DNA of 64,000 nucleotides from Phymatolithon calcareum (lineage: Eukaryota > Rhodophyta > Florideophyceae > Hapalidiales), in NCBI GenBank assembly GCA_977006965.1, contig OZ345359.1, forward strand, positions 1,488,001-1,552,000. Direction: 5' to 3'. This document shows positions 1 to 12,900 of the stretch, piece after piece (positions within the stretch are counted from its first letter, which is position 1; every line of letters starts with the position of its first letter). The translations under genes were made by a program, and so were the position numbers. Below the pieces are notes generated by a model that saw nothing but the letters and a program-made list of their open reading frames with translations, did not search any database and had not been told where the DNA came from.

Positions 1-906
1 CGGTCTATCACTGTCCGACAAACATCTTGAACATGTCCGAGATGCGAAAACTGTTGGAAGTGTGATTGCTTGGAGCTCTAGTCGCAAACACACTTCAATA
101 TCAAGGTATGATCTCGGTACACGTGTACACGTGTCAAGTCGAATGTCAAAGTGTCTCAGAACTTTGAATCAAGAAGATTGGCAGTGACACGTGTCAAAGT
201 ATGATAAGAGTATGATAATCATACTCCCCTCACTCAGTAGATGATTCTTGATTTTTTCATGTTACACGTGTCATATGATAGTATGACAAATTTGTTTAGG
301 GTTAGTGTGTCTCCGTCGTCAGTTAGGGTTTTGATCAAGTCTGGTTGTGTTCTCTGGTCTATATAGTCTTGACCTGAGGTCCGCCAAGTGAATAAACCAA
401 GGAACTCATTCTCACCTAACTCCACTTCTCCTTCACCAATCTTCACCAAACAAACTTTTCCAATCTCCTAATCTTATCCCTAACCTCCAACAACAAAAAC
501 AGCTAAGGAAATGTGGCAGGCGATTCTAAACATCTACGAACGTCATACCCTTCTCAACAAATTGGCTGCTCGTCAAAAATTGTATACAGCCACTATGCTC
601 GAAGACGAGAAAATACTGCCCTATACGAACCGTATTCGGCAGCTCGCATCCACCCTCAAGTCAATGGGTGTCAACATCGACGATAAAGAAATGGCAATGG
701 CCGTGCTCAACGGACTTCCGGAACGCTTCGATAGCTTAATCAGTGCACTCGATGCTCTCGGCAATGAAGATGAGTCATTCTCTCTTGAATTCGTAAAGAG
801 TAGACTTTTGCAAGAAGAGCAACGAATGTCTATGAGAGTCGAAGCATCAACCGTGAAAGCTGAGACTGCGGCACTGTTCGCTGCCAGACGTGACGGAGAA
901 CGTATT
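1..906 (+). pseudogene. copia gag, N-terminal half of outer element I, split by a solo LTR
   Basis: Bases 1-51 and 501-906 form one reading frame once the solo LTR at 52-495 and one copy of its AAAAC duplication are removed. The frame encodes a Ty1/copia Gag (UBN2-like) segment with the family signatures LSDKHLEHV, AKEMW, NRIRQLASTLKSMGV and LNGLPERFDSL, and ends at GERI where LTR B of element G begins. The start codon is off the left edge. By comparison with the intact copy at 42021, base 1 corresponds to about codon 63. The frame continues in register at 25976 (RDLCDHC), so this is the left part of element I. The pol end of I (22843-25576) ends in LTR C, which makes I a family C element. 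Confidence 0.85.
52..495 (+). repeat. Solo LTR A1, TSD AAAAC
   Basis: This 444-bp LTR starts TGTTGGAAGTGTG and ends CCTCCAACAACA. The 5-bp duplication AAAAC lies at 47-51 and 496-500. There is no internal sequence on either side, so it is a solo LTR left by LTR-LTR recombination after an A1 copia element inserted in gag of element I. It carries a TATATAG box near 359, an AATAAA about 30 bp further on, and several ACACGTGT palindromes. Confidence 0.93.
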
Positions 907-1351
907 TGTTGGATGGAGCTTTTGAGGTTGATGATTGAGATGGTTGAGATGGTTGAGGTGGTTGAGATGGTTGAGATGGTTGAGATGTTTGAGATGGTTG
1001 GGTTGGTTGTGAGATGTTCCTTGGTTTATTGAGTCGGGGCATCAGATCCGGGTCCTATATAGGCCTCAGATTGAGATATGATAAGACTTCTGATGCTCAT
1101 TGCACTACTAACTGTGATTGAATCAATCAACTAAAAGATTGAATTGTTGACTGTGATTGATTCAATCAACAAAATGATTGAATTACTGACAATGACAAGA
1201 TCAATCAAGAAATTGATTGAACTGCTACATTGTCAGTAAAGATGAAAAAACATGGATTGATTCTTTCATAACATATGAGAAATGGTTAGGGACTTATGAC
1301 ATAGGATAATGTGTACTGCGACAAGTGCTCCAAGCAGTCACATTTCCAACA
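907..1351 (-). repeat. 3' LTR B of element G
   Basis: On the minus strand this 445-bp LTR runs from TGTTGGAAATGTG (end at 1351) to CATCCAACA (at 907). The polypurine tract with a run of five G lies just inside, at about 1352-1365 (minus strand). The LTR contains the family B block of ATTGATTGAATCAATC-type repeats, a TATATA box, AATAAA, and a run of about ten-base repeats near its 3' end. This copy has more of those repeat units than the 399-bp copies. Confidence 0.9.
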
Positions 1352-1372
1352 CTCCCCCTCGATCGAAGAAGC

Positions 1373-4300
1373 TTACGAACGTGCAGGATGCAGCCCCATC
1401 TTTTTCGCGAACTCGGATACCTTGATTCGACTTAGCGGCTTCGTAAGTGCATCAGCGACCATGAACTCCGTCGGACAGTACTTGAATTCCACTTTCTCGG
1501 TTGCCACAGCTTCGCGAACATAGTGATATTGAATATCAATATGTTTGTTTTGTTGGGTAAACTGCCTCTGATATAGCGCCTTGGTTGTCCGAGAAGATGA
1601 GCATGCGAGATGGCTTGTTGAAACCAAGTATGTCGGAAACCAATCGCGAAAGCCAGACTGCTTCTTTCGCGGCGGCACATGCAGCAATGTATTCAGCCTC
1701 ACATGACGATGTGGCGACAATGGTTTGCTTCTTGGATCGCCAGCTAATTGCTCCCCCTGCAAGCATGAAGACGTACCCACTTGTCGACTTGCGAGTTTCT
1801 TGACAGCCTGCCCAGTCGGAGTCGCTATACCCCGCTGGAGTCAAACTTCTGTCTTTGCCGAATAGAATCCCATGATCACGAGTTCCGGCAATGTACCGTA
1901 AAACACGCTTAACAGCCATCCAATGGATTTGCAGTGGATTCTCGCAAAAGGAGGAGAGTTTTCCGACAGCATCCGAGATATCCGGCCGACTTCCAACCAT
2001 CAGATACATGACGCTTCCAATTGCAGGTCGATACGGAACCTCAGATGAAACAGAATCCGTGATGTCGAGTTCATGCACGGTACTGGTTTTCTTGTAAGGC
2101 TCCATCGGCGTTGGTACCGGTTTCGAATTTTCCAAGTTAAACCGCTTCAAAACGGTTTCCGCGTACGACTTCTGCGATAGGTGTAATGTTCGGAGATCAC
2201 GATCCCGACGGATCTCCAATCCGAGGAATACGCTTGCGTTTCCAAGATACTTCATCTCGAATCGCCGGTTAAGCTCCCCCTTCATCCAAGCAATTGCAAC
2301 ATTGTCGTTGCCAGCAATGAGCAAGTCATCAACGTACAATGCAATGATCATAATGCTCTTGGATGTGTGCCGAACATAAAGACACGGGTCATTCGGACCG
2401 CTTGTAAATCCGAGTTCATTGATTAAGAAATCATCAATCTTAGCATGCCATTGTCGGGGAGCTTGTTTTATCCCTTAGAGTGCCTTCAACAGCTTACACA
2501 CGAGGTCAGGACGCTTTGGATCGCGAAATCCAGCGGGAACGTCCATGTAGATATCCTCATCCAAGTCTCCATGTAAGAATGCAGTGACGACATCCATTTG
2601 GACAAGTTCGAGATCATGAACTGCCACCGTGGCGAGAAGAATCTGAATTGATGAGAACTTCACAACCGGGGCATATGTTTCGCCGTAATCCACTCCGTGC
2701 ACCTGTCGGAACCCTTTCGCGACAATGCGAGCTTTCGGGCCAGTGTCTTTCACTTTGAACACGTATTTGCATGGGAGAACGTTCATACCAGATTCGCAAG
2801 GTACTAATTTCCAAGTCTCGTTGCGCATGAGAGATGAGTGTTCTTTCTCAATCGCAGGGGACCAATAGTCAATGTTGTCTTTCGACGTGGCTCTTCTGAA
2901 AGTCTGAGGAACTTCTTGAGAAGACAAAGCAGTTTCAGTTGCAAAGTTCGCGGATTCGAGAGCCAACATGGCTGTATGCGGGCCAGTATTCCAGAAATCA
3001 CTTGGTGGCTTTGACACACGGGTGGATCGACGAAGTATGGGTTTCGCGACTAACTCAGGACGTGCGTCGGCATTAGAAGTTGAGATAGATTCTTCTTTAC
3101 AGCCACTGTCCTGACCATCACCGTTGTCCTTTGGTTCGTCCACGGTACCCTCCACTGCAACGCCCTCGGCTTTAACCTCACGGATGTTGGCATAGTTGGG
3201 TTTCTGCTCGACCTTGATGATCGCTGGAGGAATTTCGGTAGCTTCCTCCGTTTCAAATGCATCGTGAAAGCTTTCGTCAAACCCTGCATTTGGAAAACTG
3301 ATTGGTATATCCGTATTAGGATTCTCAGTTTCGCATGCCGATTCATCAAATATAACATCCCGAGATACAATCACCTTGTATCCCTTCGGATCCCATAACT
3401 TGTATCCCTTAGATGCAAACGAGTATCCCATCATGATCGCTTCACGAGTACGAGAGTCGAGTTTCTTGACCTTCTTTTTCGGAATCACGTACCAACACTT
3501 AGCGCCAAATACGCGTAAGTGTTCCAAGTTTGGTGCGGCTCCCATCCATATGTGATGGGGGGTCGTGTTCGAAGGAAGTCCTCGCGACGTAACTCGATTT
3601 CTGACATACTCAGCAGTTGACAGTGCTTCAGCCCAGAACTTCTTCTCGATGCCTTTGTGATGAAGCATCGAGCGCACTAAGTTGAATAAAGTGCGGTTCA
3701 TGCGCTCAGCAACCCCATTCTGTTGAGGAGTGTAAGCAACGGTGAGTTGATGGTGAATACCGTGCTCTGAAAGATATGACTTGAACTCATTTGAAAAGTA
3801 TTCTCCTCCGTTATCGGTCCGAATAGCTTTGAGCTTAGGTGCAGGTGAAAACTGATGTACGTTGAGGTGTTTCAGCTTTCTTCCGGTGTGTGTTTCAGCG
3901 TATTTGTGAAATTTCTGAAAGCACTCGAAGCTCTCGGACTTCTTTCGCATGGTGAACACTGTGGTCCATTTGGAGTGATCATCGATAAACGTGATGAAAT
4001 ACCGAGAGCCAACTAGTGATGGGGTGTCAATTGGACCGAGAACGTCCGAATGGACGAGATCGAGAATTGCTTCCGAGCGAGAACCACTAGACTTCGGGAT
4101 AGGAGCACGATGTGCTTTCCCAGCAATGCAACCTTTGCATACATTGTCCGACGAAGACCCTGGATCGATATGCAATCCTTTCACAACCCCATGGCGTGCC
4201 ATGCCGGAGATTCCAGTAGGACTGACATGCGCGAGACGCTCGTGCCATAGCTGTAGGCTGACGAGGGATGTTTCCTTAGACATGGGTTTGTTCTCCGGAC

Positions 4301-5553
4301 GATCTAGAATGTATAGATCTTTGCGGAGAGTACCTTGGGCGATAATCTCATCATGTGCTTTGCTATAGCACCGTTTGCTTTTGAATAAGATCCCATACCC
4401 GTACACGTCCAGTTTAGAAACGGAAAGGAGCGAATAACCAAAGTCTGGAATATGTAGAACGTTTTGGAGCATACACTGAGACGAAGAACGTTTTGGAGCA
4501 TACACTGAGACTGTTTCCCGTTGATGCTGAGTGTCACGATAGCATCGCCCTTTCCTGCAATGGTTGCAGTTGCTCTAGTTCCCATTTCGACTGTCGACCT
4601 CATTTCCGTGTATGAGACAAAGATTGAACGATCGAATGTCATGTGGGATGTGCTTCCGGAGTCGATAATCCATGACGTGGACTTTTCGGGAATGTTTGAG
4701 TTTCGATCGTTTGCCATTAAGCAAACGTAGTCAGAATCAGACATGACACGAATAGATTCTGTTTCACCAGCAATTAAGGCAGTCGGTTTGTCCTTCTTTC
4801 CTTTTCGACCCGGAGGTTTGTATCCCGGTGGTGCAAGGTGTGGAAACTTGACCCAACACCTGAGAGAAGGATGTCCAGCTCGATTGCAATGATCGCAATG
4901 GTCGTAGGCGTATGAACCATTTTGAGTTGCACTTACAAGAGCCATGGACTCAGACTTCTCCGTCGAGGCTTCGAGGCGCATATTCATACGTTGCTCCATT
5001 TGTAGAAGTCGGCTCTTCACAAACTCGAGAAAGAATGTCTCGTCCTCGTTCCCAAGTGCGTCTAAGGCACGGATGAGACTTTCATAACGATCTGGTAGAC
5101 CATTCAGGACAGCCATTGCCATTTCCTTGTCGTCGATGTCAACACCCATTGATTTGAGTGTGGATGCGAGCTGACGAATTCGGTTCGTGTATGGCAGTAT
5201 CTTTTCGCCCTCGAGCATTGTGGCGTTATAGAACTTGCGACGAGCGGCGAGTTTATTAAGAAGCGTATGGCGTTCGAATATGTTGAGAATCGCCTGCCAC
5301 ATTTCTTTCGCCGTTTCGACACCTCGCACATGTTCGAGATGGGCAACGGAAAGGGATAGACCAATAATCGCTTTAGCCTTATTGTCATGTCGACGCCAGA
5401 CTTTGAACTCGTCTGTGTCCCTTGCCGGAGGGCTTACCTCGATGTACTCATCGAGCTCGCGGAATGATAGTACAGCTGAATTTTCTGTTTCCAAGCGTGA
5501 AAATTGGTCTCAGTGAGTTTTTCGACCTTCAGCGTTCCTTGCGAGTTGTCCAT
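1373..5553 (-). pseudogene. copia gag-pol polyprotein of element G, multiply broken
   Basis: This would encode Gag, aspartic protease, integrase, reverse transcriptase and RNase H. Visible motifs in order are the zinc knuckle CDHCNRAGHPSLRC, protease IIDSGSTSHM, integrase LWHERLAH/CKGC, HSDVLGP, RTDNGGEY and NGVAERMNR, RT YVDDLLIAG, and RNase H SDSDWAG and CEAEYIA. The ATG (MDNSQGT) is at 5553. Four lesions are visible: a 1-bp loss near 5475 in gag, a 29-bp tandem duplication at about 4458-4511 before the integrase zinc finger, a TAA replacing the Tyr codon of the expected YGLKQAP near 2477, and a frameshift near 1540-1560 in RNase H. All four recur in element E. G cannot make its own proteins. 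Confidence 0.88.
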
Positions 5554-6056
5554 ATTTTGGACTGGGGTTCTTGAAATCTTGTCGAAGATCCGTTCGGGGA
5601 GTCCACTGCGAGTTAACAGAAGTTAACTATCAAGGCAATCTATCCCTTATAGGAAATTCGCGTCGAGTCAGTGTGACCCGGAGCTTGATCTGGGGATGGC
5701 TCTAGTCCGTATACCTCTTGAAGATAGGGCTGGCTCTAGTCCGTTTACCTCTTGTGGCCTGAACTTGCAGCCGACAACACGCACTGCAAGACGTATCCGT
5801 CAATTCCAATGTCCTAAATTCCAATGTTGATGTTGGCACATCCCACCGAGCAAGTACTTCGTGAGGCTATAATTGCGACCTTTTCCTTGAAGATGAGTAT
5901 ACGGGGCCTACTGACTACGCGCTGTTCGTGGCAGACTGTCTTTGAAATCGGTAAACCGTACTCCAACAAGTCTCTCACATTCCCTTCCAATCACACAACA
6001 GAATTCTGCAGAGCCGAGATGCGTCCAGGTGGATACTCGGAAGACTACTTGATTTA
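5554..6056 (-). other. Untranslated leader remnant of element G
   Basis: This stretch lies between the gag ATG and the truncation point. It is alignable by eye with the leader of element E (about 27330-27827), including the conserved block with TGCAGGTTCAGG-like sequence near the gag-proximal end. It holds no credible gene. The alignment with E stops at 6056, where the sequence changes directly into the middle of an A1 LTR. Confidence 0.75.
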
Positions 6057-6335
6057 TCATACTCCCCTCACTCAGTAAATGATTCTTGATTTTTTTCATG
6101 TTACACGTATCATATGATAGTATGACAAATTTGTTTAGGGTTAGTATGTCTCCGTCGTCAGTTAGGGTTTTGATCAAGTCTCGTTGTGTTCTCTGGTCTA
6201 TATAGTCTTGACCTGAGGTCCGCCAAGTGAATAAACCAAGGAACTCATTCTCACCTAACTCCACTTCTCCTTCACCAATCTTCACCAACCAAACTTTTCC
6301 AATCTCCTAATCTTATCCCTAACCTCCAACAACAG
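6057..6335 (+). repeat. LTR A1 fragment (3' part only)
   Basis: The sequence enters LTR A1 at its ATCATACTCCCCTC block and runs to the exact LTR terminus CCTCCAACAACA at 6335. About the first 170 bp of the LTR are missing. The right neighbour is minus-strand protease-region sequence of element H. No target duplication can be paired locally. A 12-bp remnant matching the missing LTR tip is present at 35705-35716 (see findings). Confidence 0.85.
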
Positions 6336-7563
6336 TTTATTTCCATCTGCAAGGTCTAGAGAGTAGAGACTTTTGCGTAGAGTACCTGTTGCGATAGTGT
6401 CATGATGAGCTTTAACATAGCAACGGCTGTTCCTGAACGTTATACCATATCCGTACTCATCCATTTTTGAGACAGACAAGAGAGAGTATCCAAAGTCGGG
6501 TATGTGCATAACGTCCTTGAGCCTTCGTTTTAACGATTTGCCGTTCACGTTAAGCGTAATGATGACATCACCTTTTCCAGCGATTGTGGCCTGTGCTTTG
6601 GTTCCCATTTCGACGGTTGAAGACATTTTGGTGTATGAGCAGAAGATTGAACGATCGAACGTCATATGCGATGTACAACCAGAGTCAATGATCCATGACT
6701 TTGACTTCTCGGAAATATCAGAATACCATCCGGCATACAAAGTCGGAATCGGACATAACTCGAACATGTTCCGATTCATCGGTCAGGAATGCAGCTGGTT
6801 TCGTTAGCTTTCCATTCCGATTTTTGTATCCTTCAGGAGCAAGGTGTGGAAACTTGGTCCAACGTTTCACACTTCTTTGTCCAGATCGATGACAATGTTC
6901 ACAGTAGTCACGAATTCGTTCTCCATCGCGTCTGGCAGTGAAAAGTGCAGCAGTCTCAGCTTTGACGGTTGATGCTTCGACACGCATTGGCATGCGTTGC
7001 TCTTCCTGGAGTAGTCGACTCTTCACAAATTCAAGTGAGAATGATTCGTCTTCATTGCCGAGAGCATCAAGTGCACTTATCAAGCTGTCGTAGCGTTCGG
7101 GAAGTCCGTTCAATACAGCCATGGCCATTTCTTTATCGTCAATATCGACACCCATTGACTTGAGTATGGATGCGAGTTGGCGAATGCGGTTCGTATAGGG
7201 CAGTATTTTCTCGTCCTCGAGCATAGTGGCTGTATAGAACTTGTGTCTAGCGGCGGCCAGTTTGTTCAAAAGAGTGTGTCGTTCGAAGATATTGAGAATC
7301 GACGTCCACATTTCTTTGGCCGTTTCGACATCCTGCACATGCTCGAGATGTTCGTCTGAAAGCGAGAGACCGATAATAGACTTTGCTTTATTGTCATTAC
7401 GACGCCAGAGCTTGAAATCGTCGGAATCTCGTGCCGGTGGATCGTCCTCTATGAACTCGTCGAGTTCGCGAAATGATAGTACTAGATGAATTTTCTGTTT
7501 CCAAGCATGGAAATTGGTCTCATTGAGTTTCTCGACATTCAGCGTTCCTTGCGAGTTGTCCAT
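6336..7563 (-). pseudogene. copia gag and start of protease, element H
   Basis: The minus-strand gag starts at the ATG at 7563 (MDNSQGT). It carries the Gag core, a degenerate zinc knuckle (CEHCHRSGQRSVKR, with the last Cys changed to Arg), and a protease motif reading DSGC rather than DSGS. A deletion near 6718-6780 shifts the frame between Gag and protease, and the product ends with DLADGNK at 6336 where an LTR A1 begins. The rest of pol is absent. An in-frame extra Ala codon is visible near 7250. The fragment is non-functional. Confidence 0.85.
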
Positions 7564-8242
7564 TTTGGGGAGTGTGGGTCTTCTATTCTTGTCAAAAATC
7601 CGTTCGGGGAGTCCACTGCGAGTCAACCGAAGTTAACTATCAAGGCAATCTATCCCGTATAAGAAATTCCTTCAAGTCAATGTGACCTGGACCTTGATCG
7701 GGGGATGGCTCAATGGCCGTATACCTCTTGTGGCGTTTTGGTACACCTGAACCTGCAGCCGGCAACACGTACTGCAAGACGCTTTGTTGTATCCTGAGGT
7801 GGGCCCGACAAGAAAACCGAGGGTAATCTGTTGGATATAAATATCCTTAGATCACTTCTTCAGTCAACAATCCACACCGGACACGTGGCCTAGTTGTTTT
7901 GATCATATATTATGACAACATAATCAAGCAGGGAGACACAACAGGAAACCCTTGTGGTGTTTTGGTACACCTGAACCTGCAGCCGGCAACGCGCACTGCA
8001 AGAGGCTATAACACTTTCTGAACGGGCCTCACTCAAAGACCAGAGGTAATTGAGCAAGGAACCGAACAGGAAGCTTGTGAACAATGACAGACAAGTCCCC
8101 TGGAGCTGTCCTTGCGAGAAAACCAGAGGTAATCAAGCAAGGATGCGCAACCAGGAGAAGATCGGGGGCGAAGGATGAGCCCCGGAGACGACGATGATGA
8201 TGAAGCGCGGTGGTGATCAAGCGCTGTCAGGGGCCCATAACC
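7564..8242 (-). other. Leader and primer-binding site of element H
   Basis: This is untranslated leader with no supported gene. The minus strand at 8229-8242 reads GGTTATGGGCCCCT immediately after the 5' LTR. It matches the first 12 bases of the primer-binding site seen in the intact element and then diverges. Two copies of a conserved leader block (GCAGGTTCAGGTGTACC on the minus strand) lie near 7735-7785 and 7950-8005. Confidence 0.75.
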
Positions 8243-8686
8243 TGTTGTTGGAGGTTAGGGAGAAGATGAGGTGAATGAAAATGTTTGGTTGGAATGAATT
8301 GGTTGAGGAGAAGTTTGGTTGTGAGTGAATGTGTTCCGTGGTTTATTCACTTGGCGGACCTCAGGTAAAGATTATATAGACCTGAGAACACAACCAGACT
8401 TGATCAAAACCCTAATTGACGACGGAGACACTCTAACCCTAAACAAATTTGTCATAATATCATATGACACGTGTAACATGAAAAAATCAAGAATCATATC
8501 CTGAGTGAGGAAAGTATGATTATCATACTCTTATCATACTCTGACACGTGTCACTGCCAATCTTCTGGATCCAAAGTTCTGAGACACTTTGACATTCGAC
8601 TTGACTCGTGTACACGTGTACCGAGATCATACCTTGATATTGAAGTGTGTTTGCGACTAGAGCTCCAAGCAATCGCACTTCCAACA
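8243..8686 (-). repeat. 5' LTR A1 of element H
   Basis: This 444-bp LTR on the minus strand has termini TGTTGGAAG (8686 side) and CCTCCAACAACA (8243 side), with the primer-binding site adjacent. The outer flank is GTTAC (8687-8691) inside element J. The partner duplication should lie beside the lost 3' LTR of H and is not found in the expected place, consistent with later rearrangement. Confidence 0.88.
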
Positions 8687-9507
8687 GTTACACTTCGCAA
8701 GAATCACTACTCACTCGATCTTGTTTCGCATAAAGTGTTGGTATGTGATTCCGAAAAAGAAGGTAAAGAAACTCGACAGTCGTACTCGTGAGGCCTTTAT
8801 GATGGGATATTCGACTTCGTCCAAAGGCTATAAGCTATGGGATCCGAACCTCAAGAAGGTGATTGTGTCGAGAGATGTGACGTTTGACGAATCAGATTGC
8901 GCATTAAGTGAAGCTGAAACGGATGTATCCATTGATACTCCAGACAACGCAGACGTCAAAATATGTGAGGCTACGGTGGAAGCTCATGACATTTCGGAGG
9001 AGGACAACAAGATCCTCGATGTTACCAGCGAGGAAGGGCAGCAGGCGGACGATGGAGAACAACCTACAACTCCACCAGCATCTGAAGAAACTACGCCGAT
9101 GATCGCCAAACCCATTCTGCGAAGGTCAGCTCGGGTCTCAAAACCACCCACTGACTTCTGGAACGCTCCCTCACATACTGCTATGCTCGCCTTCGAATCT
9201 GTCAACCTCGCATCCGAACGCAATATGTCTTCTCGACAAGTGCCTCAGACCTTCAAGGAAGCGATTTCAAATCAAAATGTCGACTTCTGGTCACCGGCCA
9301 TTGAGAAAGAACATTCGTCTCTTGTCCAAAACAACACTTGGAAGCTTGTTCCGCGCAACTCTGACATGAACATCCTTCCGTGCAAGTATGTCTTCAAGGT
9401 CAAGGATACAGGCCCGAAAGTTCGAATCGTAGCAAAAGGGTTTCGACAGGTGCATGGGGTGGACTATGGTGAGGCGTATGCCCCAGTCGTTAAGTTCACA
9501 TCGATTC
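8687..9507 (+). pseudogene. copia pol, left part of element J (family C)
   Basis: A short piece of the protease-to-integrase spacer (SLDL at about 8705-8725) is joined by an internal deletion directly to the end of integrase (KCWYVIPKKKVKKLDSRTRE). The catalytic integrase core is therefore gone. The linker, the IAKPILRRSARVSKPP block and the start of reverse transcriptase (RIVAKGFRQVHGVDYGEAYAPVVKF) follow. The frame stops at 9507 where element K inserted, and resumes at 14996. The frame is open from about 8721. It is nearly identical to the inverted copy at 24926-24130. Confidence 0.85.
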
Positions 9508-9952
9508 TGTTGGAGAAGGTGAGGCAAGTGATGGGGAGAAAGAAAAAGTTTGGTTCAAGGAAAATGGTTGAGTAGAAGCTGAGATAGGTGAGAATGAGTT
9601 CCTTGGTTTATTGACTTGGCGGACCTCAGGTCAAGACTATATAGACCTGAGAACTTAATCAACTTGATCAAAAAACCCTAATTGACGACGGAGACACTCT
9701 AACCCTAAACAAATTTGTTATAATATCATGTGACACGTGTAACAAGAAAAAATGAAGAATCATCTACTGAGTGGGGGGAGTATGATTATCATACTCCTAT
9801 CATACTTTGACACGTGTCACTGCCAATCTTCTTGTTTCAAAGTTCTGAGACACTTTGACTTTCGACTTGACACGTGTACACGTGTACTGAGATCATACCT
9901 TGATATTGAAGTGTGTTTGCGACTAGAGCTCCAACCAATCACACTTCCAACA
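9508..9952 (-). repeat. 3' LTR A2 of element K
   Basis: This 445-bp LTR on the minus strand ends CTTCTCCAACA at 9508 and begins TGTTGGAAGTGTG at 9952, preceded by the AAGGGGGAG polypurine tract (minus strand, about 9953-9961). It contains the usual TATATAG, AATAAACCAAGGAAC and ACACGTGT motifs. Confidence 0.92.
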
Positions 9953-9973
9953 CTCCCCCTTGTTCGAGGGACA

Positions 9974-12900
9974 CTACGCCACTTCCTTGCATACTCCCAT
10001 CTCTTGAGCGAACTTGGCTGTCTTGATTCGATCGAGTGGCTTGGTTAGTGCATCAGCAACCATGAACTCAGTATTGCAGTACTTAATCGAGATCTTTCCT
10101 GTTGCAACAACATCACGAACGTAGTGATATTGGATGTCAATATGCTTGTTGCGTTGAGTGATGGCAGCGTCCCTCCCGGTTGCGATTGCACTCTGACTGT
10201 CGGTATACAAAGTCATGAGAGTGGGCTTCTGGAGACCTTGGATATCTGCGATAAGTCTTGACAGCCAAACAGCTTCCTTGGCGGCGGCACAGGAAGCGAT
10301 GTACTCCGCTTCACATCTTGACGTGGCGACGATAGTTTGTTTCTTCGAACGCCAGCTTATGACTCCCCCTGCAAGAAGGAACACATGCCCACTTGTTGAT
10401 CGCCTTGTCTCACGACATCCTGCCCAATCCGCGTCTGTGTACACGATTGGCACCATGTTCCCACTTGCACCGAACAGAATCCCATAGTCTCGAGTACCTG
10501 CAATGTACCGAAGAACGCGCTTAACACCCATCCAGTGACGCTTTAAGGGTTTCTCGCAAAACGAAGAAAGCTTGCCGACCGAGTCCGAGATGTCTGGGCG
10601 AGTGCCGACCATCAAGTACATCAGGCTTCCGATAGCTGGACGATACGGAACTTCGTCTCCAAGAGACTCGGTGATATCTACTTCCTCGATTGCGGTGTTC
10701 TTGTTGCTTGACTCCATTGGGGTAGGTGCCGGTTTCGAGTTCTCCATGCCGAAGCGTTCCAAGACCGACTGAGCGTAGACCGACTGCGAAAGATGAAGGG
10801 TCCGAAGAGTACGGTCCCGGCGAATCTCAAGCCCAGGGCATACACTTGCTTCATCAAGGTCCTTCATCTCGAACCGCTTGTTCAGCTCCCCCTTGATCCA
10901 CGAAATGGCAGATGTGTTGTTTCCAGCAATCAGTAAGTCATCCACATACAGGGCGATGATCATGATGCTGTTTGACTTGTGCCGGTCGTACAGACAAGGA
11001 TCGTTGGGACTGCTTGAGAAGCCGAGCTCGTCGATGAGGAACTTGTCGATCTTGGCATGCCATTGCCGCGGAGCTTGTTTCAGACCGTATAGTGCCTTCA
11101 AGAGCTTGCAAACGAGGTTGGGACGCTTGGGATCTCGAGATCCGGCCGGAACTTCCATGTAGATGTCTTCGTCAAGGTCACCATGCAGAAACGCTGTCAC
11201 AACATCCATTTGGTGGAGTTCCAGATCATGGACAGCAACTGTTGCAAGTAGGATACGAATCGAGGTGAATTTGACGACTGGGGCATACGTTTCACCGTAG
11301 TCCACCCCATGCACCTGTCGGAACCCTTTTGCCACAATTCGAACTTTTGGGCCTGTATCCTTGACCTTGAAGACATACTTGCACGGTAGGACGTTCATGT
11401 CGAAGTTGCGCGGAACCAGTTTCCAGGTATTGTTATGGACGAGTGAAGAATGTTCTTTCTCTATGGCCTTTGGCCAGAAGTCGACATTATGATTTGAAGT
11501 CGCTTCCTTAAAGGTCTGAGGCACTTGATGAGAAGCTAAAGCGGATTCCGATGCGAGATTAACAGATTCGAAGGCAAGCATTGCACTGTGCGGGGGAGCT
11601 TTCCAGAAGTCAGTGGGTGGTTTGAGACCCGAGCTGACCTGCGCAGAATGGGTTTGGCGATCATCGGTGTAGTTACTTCAGATGCCGGTGTTGTTGTTGG
11701 TTGTTCTGCATCGTCCGCCTGCAGCTCTTCTTCGTTAGTCACATCGAGGTACTTGTTGTTTTTCTCCGAAGTGTCCTTTGCTTCAACCGTATCCTCGCAC
11801 GCTTGGACGACTCCGTCGTCTGGAATGTTAGTGGATACATCCGTTTCAGCATCACATAATCCGCAATCCGATTCGTCGAACGTCACATCCCTTGACACAA
11901 TCACCTTCTTGGAGCTTAGATCCCACAGCTTATATCCTTTGGACGAAGTCGAATATCCCAGCATAATGGCTTCACGTGTTCGAGAGTCGAGTTTCTTAAC
12001 CTTCTTTTTTGGAATCACGTACCAACACTTTATGCCAAATACACGTAAGTGTCCCAAATCTGGAGCGGCACCCATCCATATGTGATGGGGGGTCGTGTTC
12101 GAAGGAAGTCCTCGTGACGTAACTCGATTGCGAACATACACAGCAGTAGCAAGTGCTTCAGCCTAGAACTTCTTCTCGATTCCTCTGTGATGAAGCATCG
12201 AGCGCACCAAGTTGAGAAGGGTGCGGTTCATGCGCTCAGCCACCCCATTCTGCTGTGGAGTATATGCTACTGTGAGATGCTGATGTATACCGTGTTGTGC
12301 CAAATATGCCTTGAACTCGTTGGAAAGGTACTCGCCTCCGTTATCGGTCCTAATAGCCTTGAGCTTTGGTGCAGTCGAGAAGTCCTGAACGTTCAAATGT
12401 TTAAGCTTTCTCCCAGTATGAGTTTCAGCATACTTGTGGAACTTTCGAAAACACTCAAAGCTCTCCGACTTCCGTCGCATGGTGATACCGTGGTCCATTT
12501 GGAGTGATCATCGATGAATGTGATGAAGTATCGAGAGCCTACAAGTGATGGAATGTCAATAGGACCTAAGACGTCGGAATGTACGAGGTTGAGGACAGCT
12601 TCAGAACGAATAGTACTAGACTTTGGGATAGGAGCGCGATAACCTTTGCCGGCAAGACAGCCCTTGCATGGATGTTCTGAGATTGGATTGGGAGCTAGGT
12701 TCACACCTTTGACCACCCCATGACGTACCATATCAGAGATACCAGAGGGATGGACATGAGCGAGACGTTCATGCCAAAGTTGGAGGCTAGCAAGACAGGA
12801 AACTTCGGTAACTTTATTGCCATCTGCAAGATCGAGTGAGTAGAGACTCTTGCGAAGTGTTCCTGTAGCAAGCGTGTCATCATGAGCTTTAACATAGCAA

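Larger units (their letters stand above)
907..6056 (-). mobile_element. copia element G (family B), truncated in its leader
   Basis: This is a minus-strand Ty1/copia element with 3' LTR (907-1351), polypurine tract, gag-pol (1373-5553) and part of the untranslated leader. It stops abruptly at 6056 inside the leader. The primer-binding site and its own adjacent 5' LTR are missing there. The 3' LTR is flanked by GTATT (902-906) in gag of element I. The matching GTATT is at 25976-25980, beside another LTR B. G is a close sister of element E (26665-35704) and shares its inactivating lesions. Confidence 0.85.

Noticed and set aside
290-340. Telomere-like TTTAGGGTTAG sequence
   Set aside because: It occurs once or twice in each LTR copy and is not in tandem arrays. 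It is part of the LTR, not an interstitial telomere.
925-1010. CRISPR or satellite array suggested by short regular repeats
   Set aside because: These are the ten-base repeats of the LTR B end with no spacers, in a eukaryotic retrotransposon.
4304-4515. Programmed frameshift between Gag and Pol in elements G and E
   Set aside because: The shift is due to a 29-bp tandem duplication. The intact relative at 42021 has Gag and Pol in a single frame, so no programmed shift is needed.
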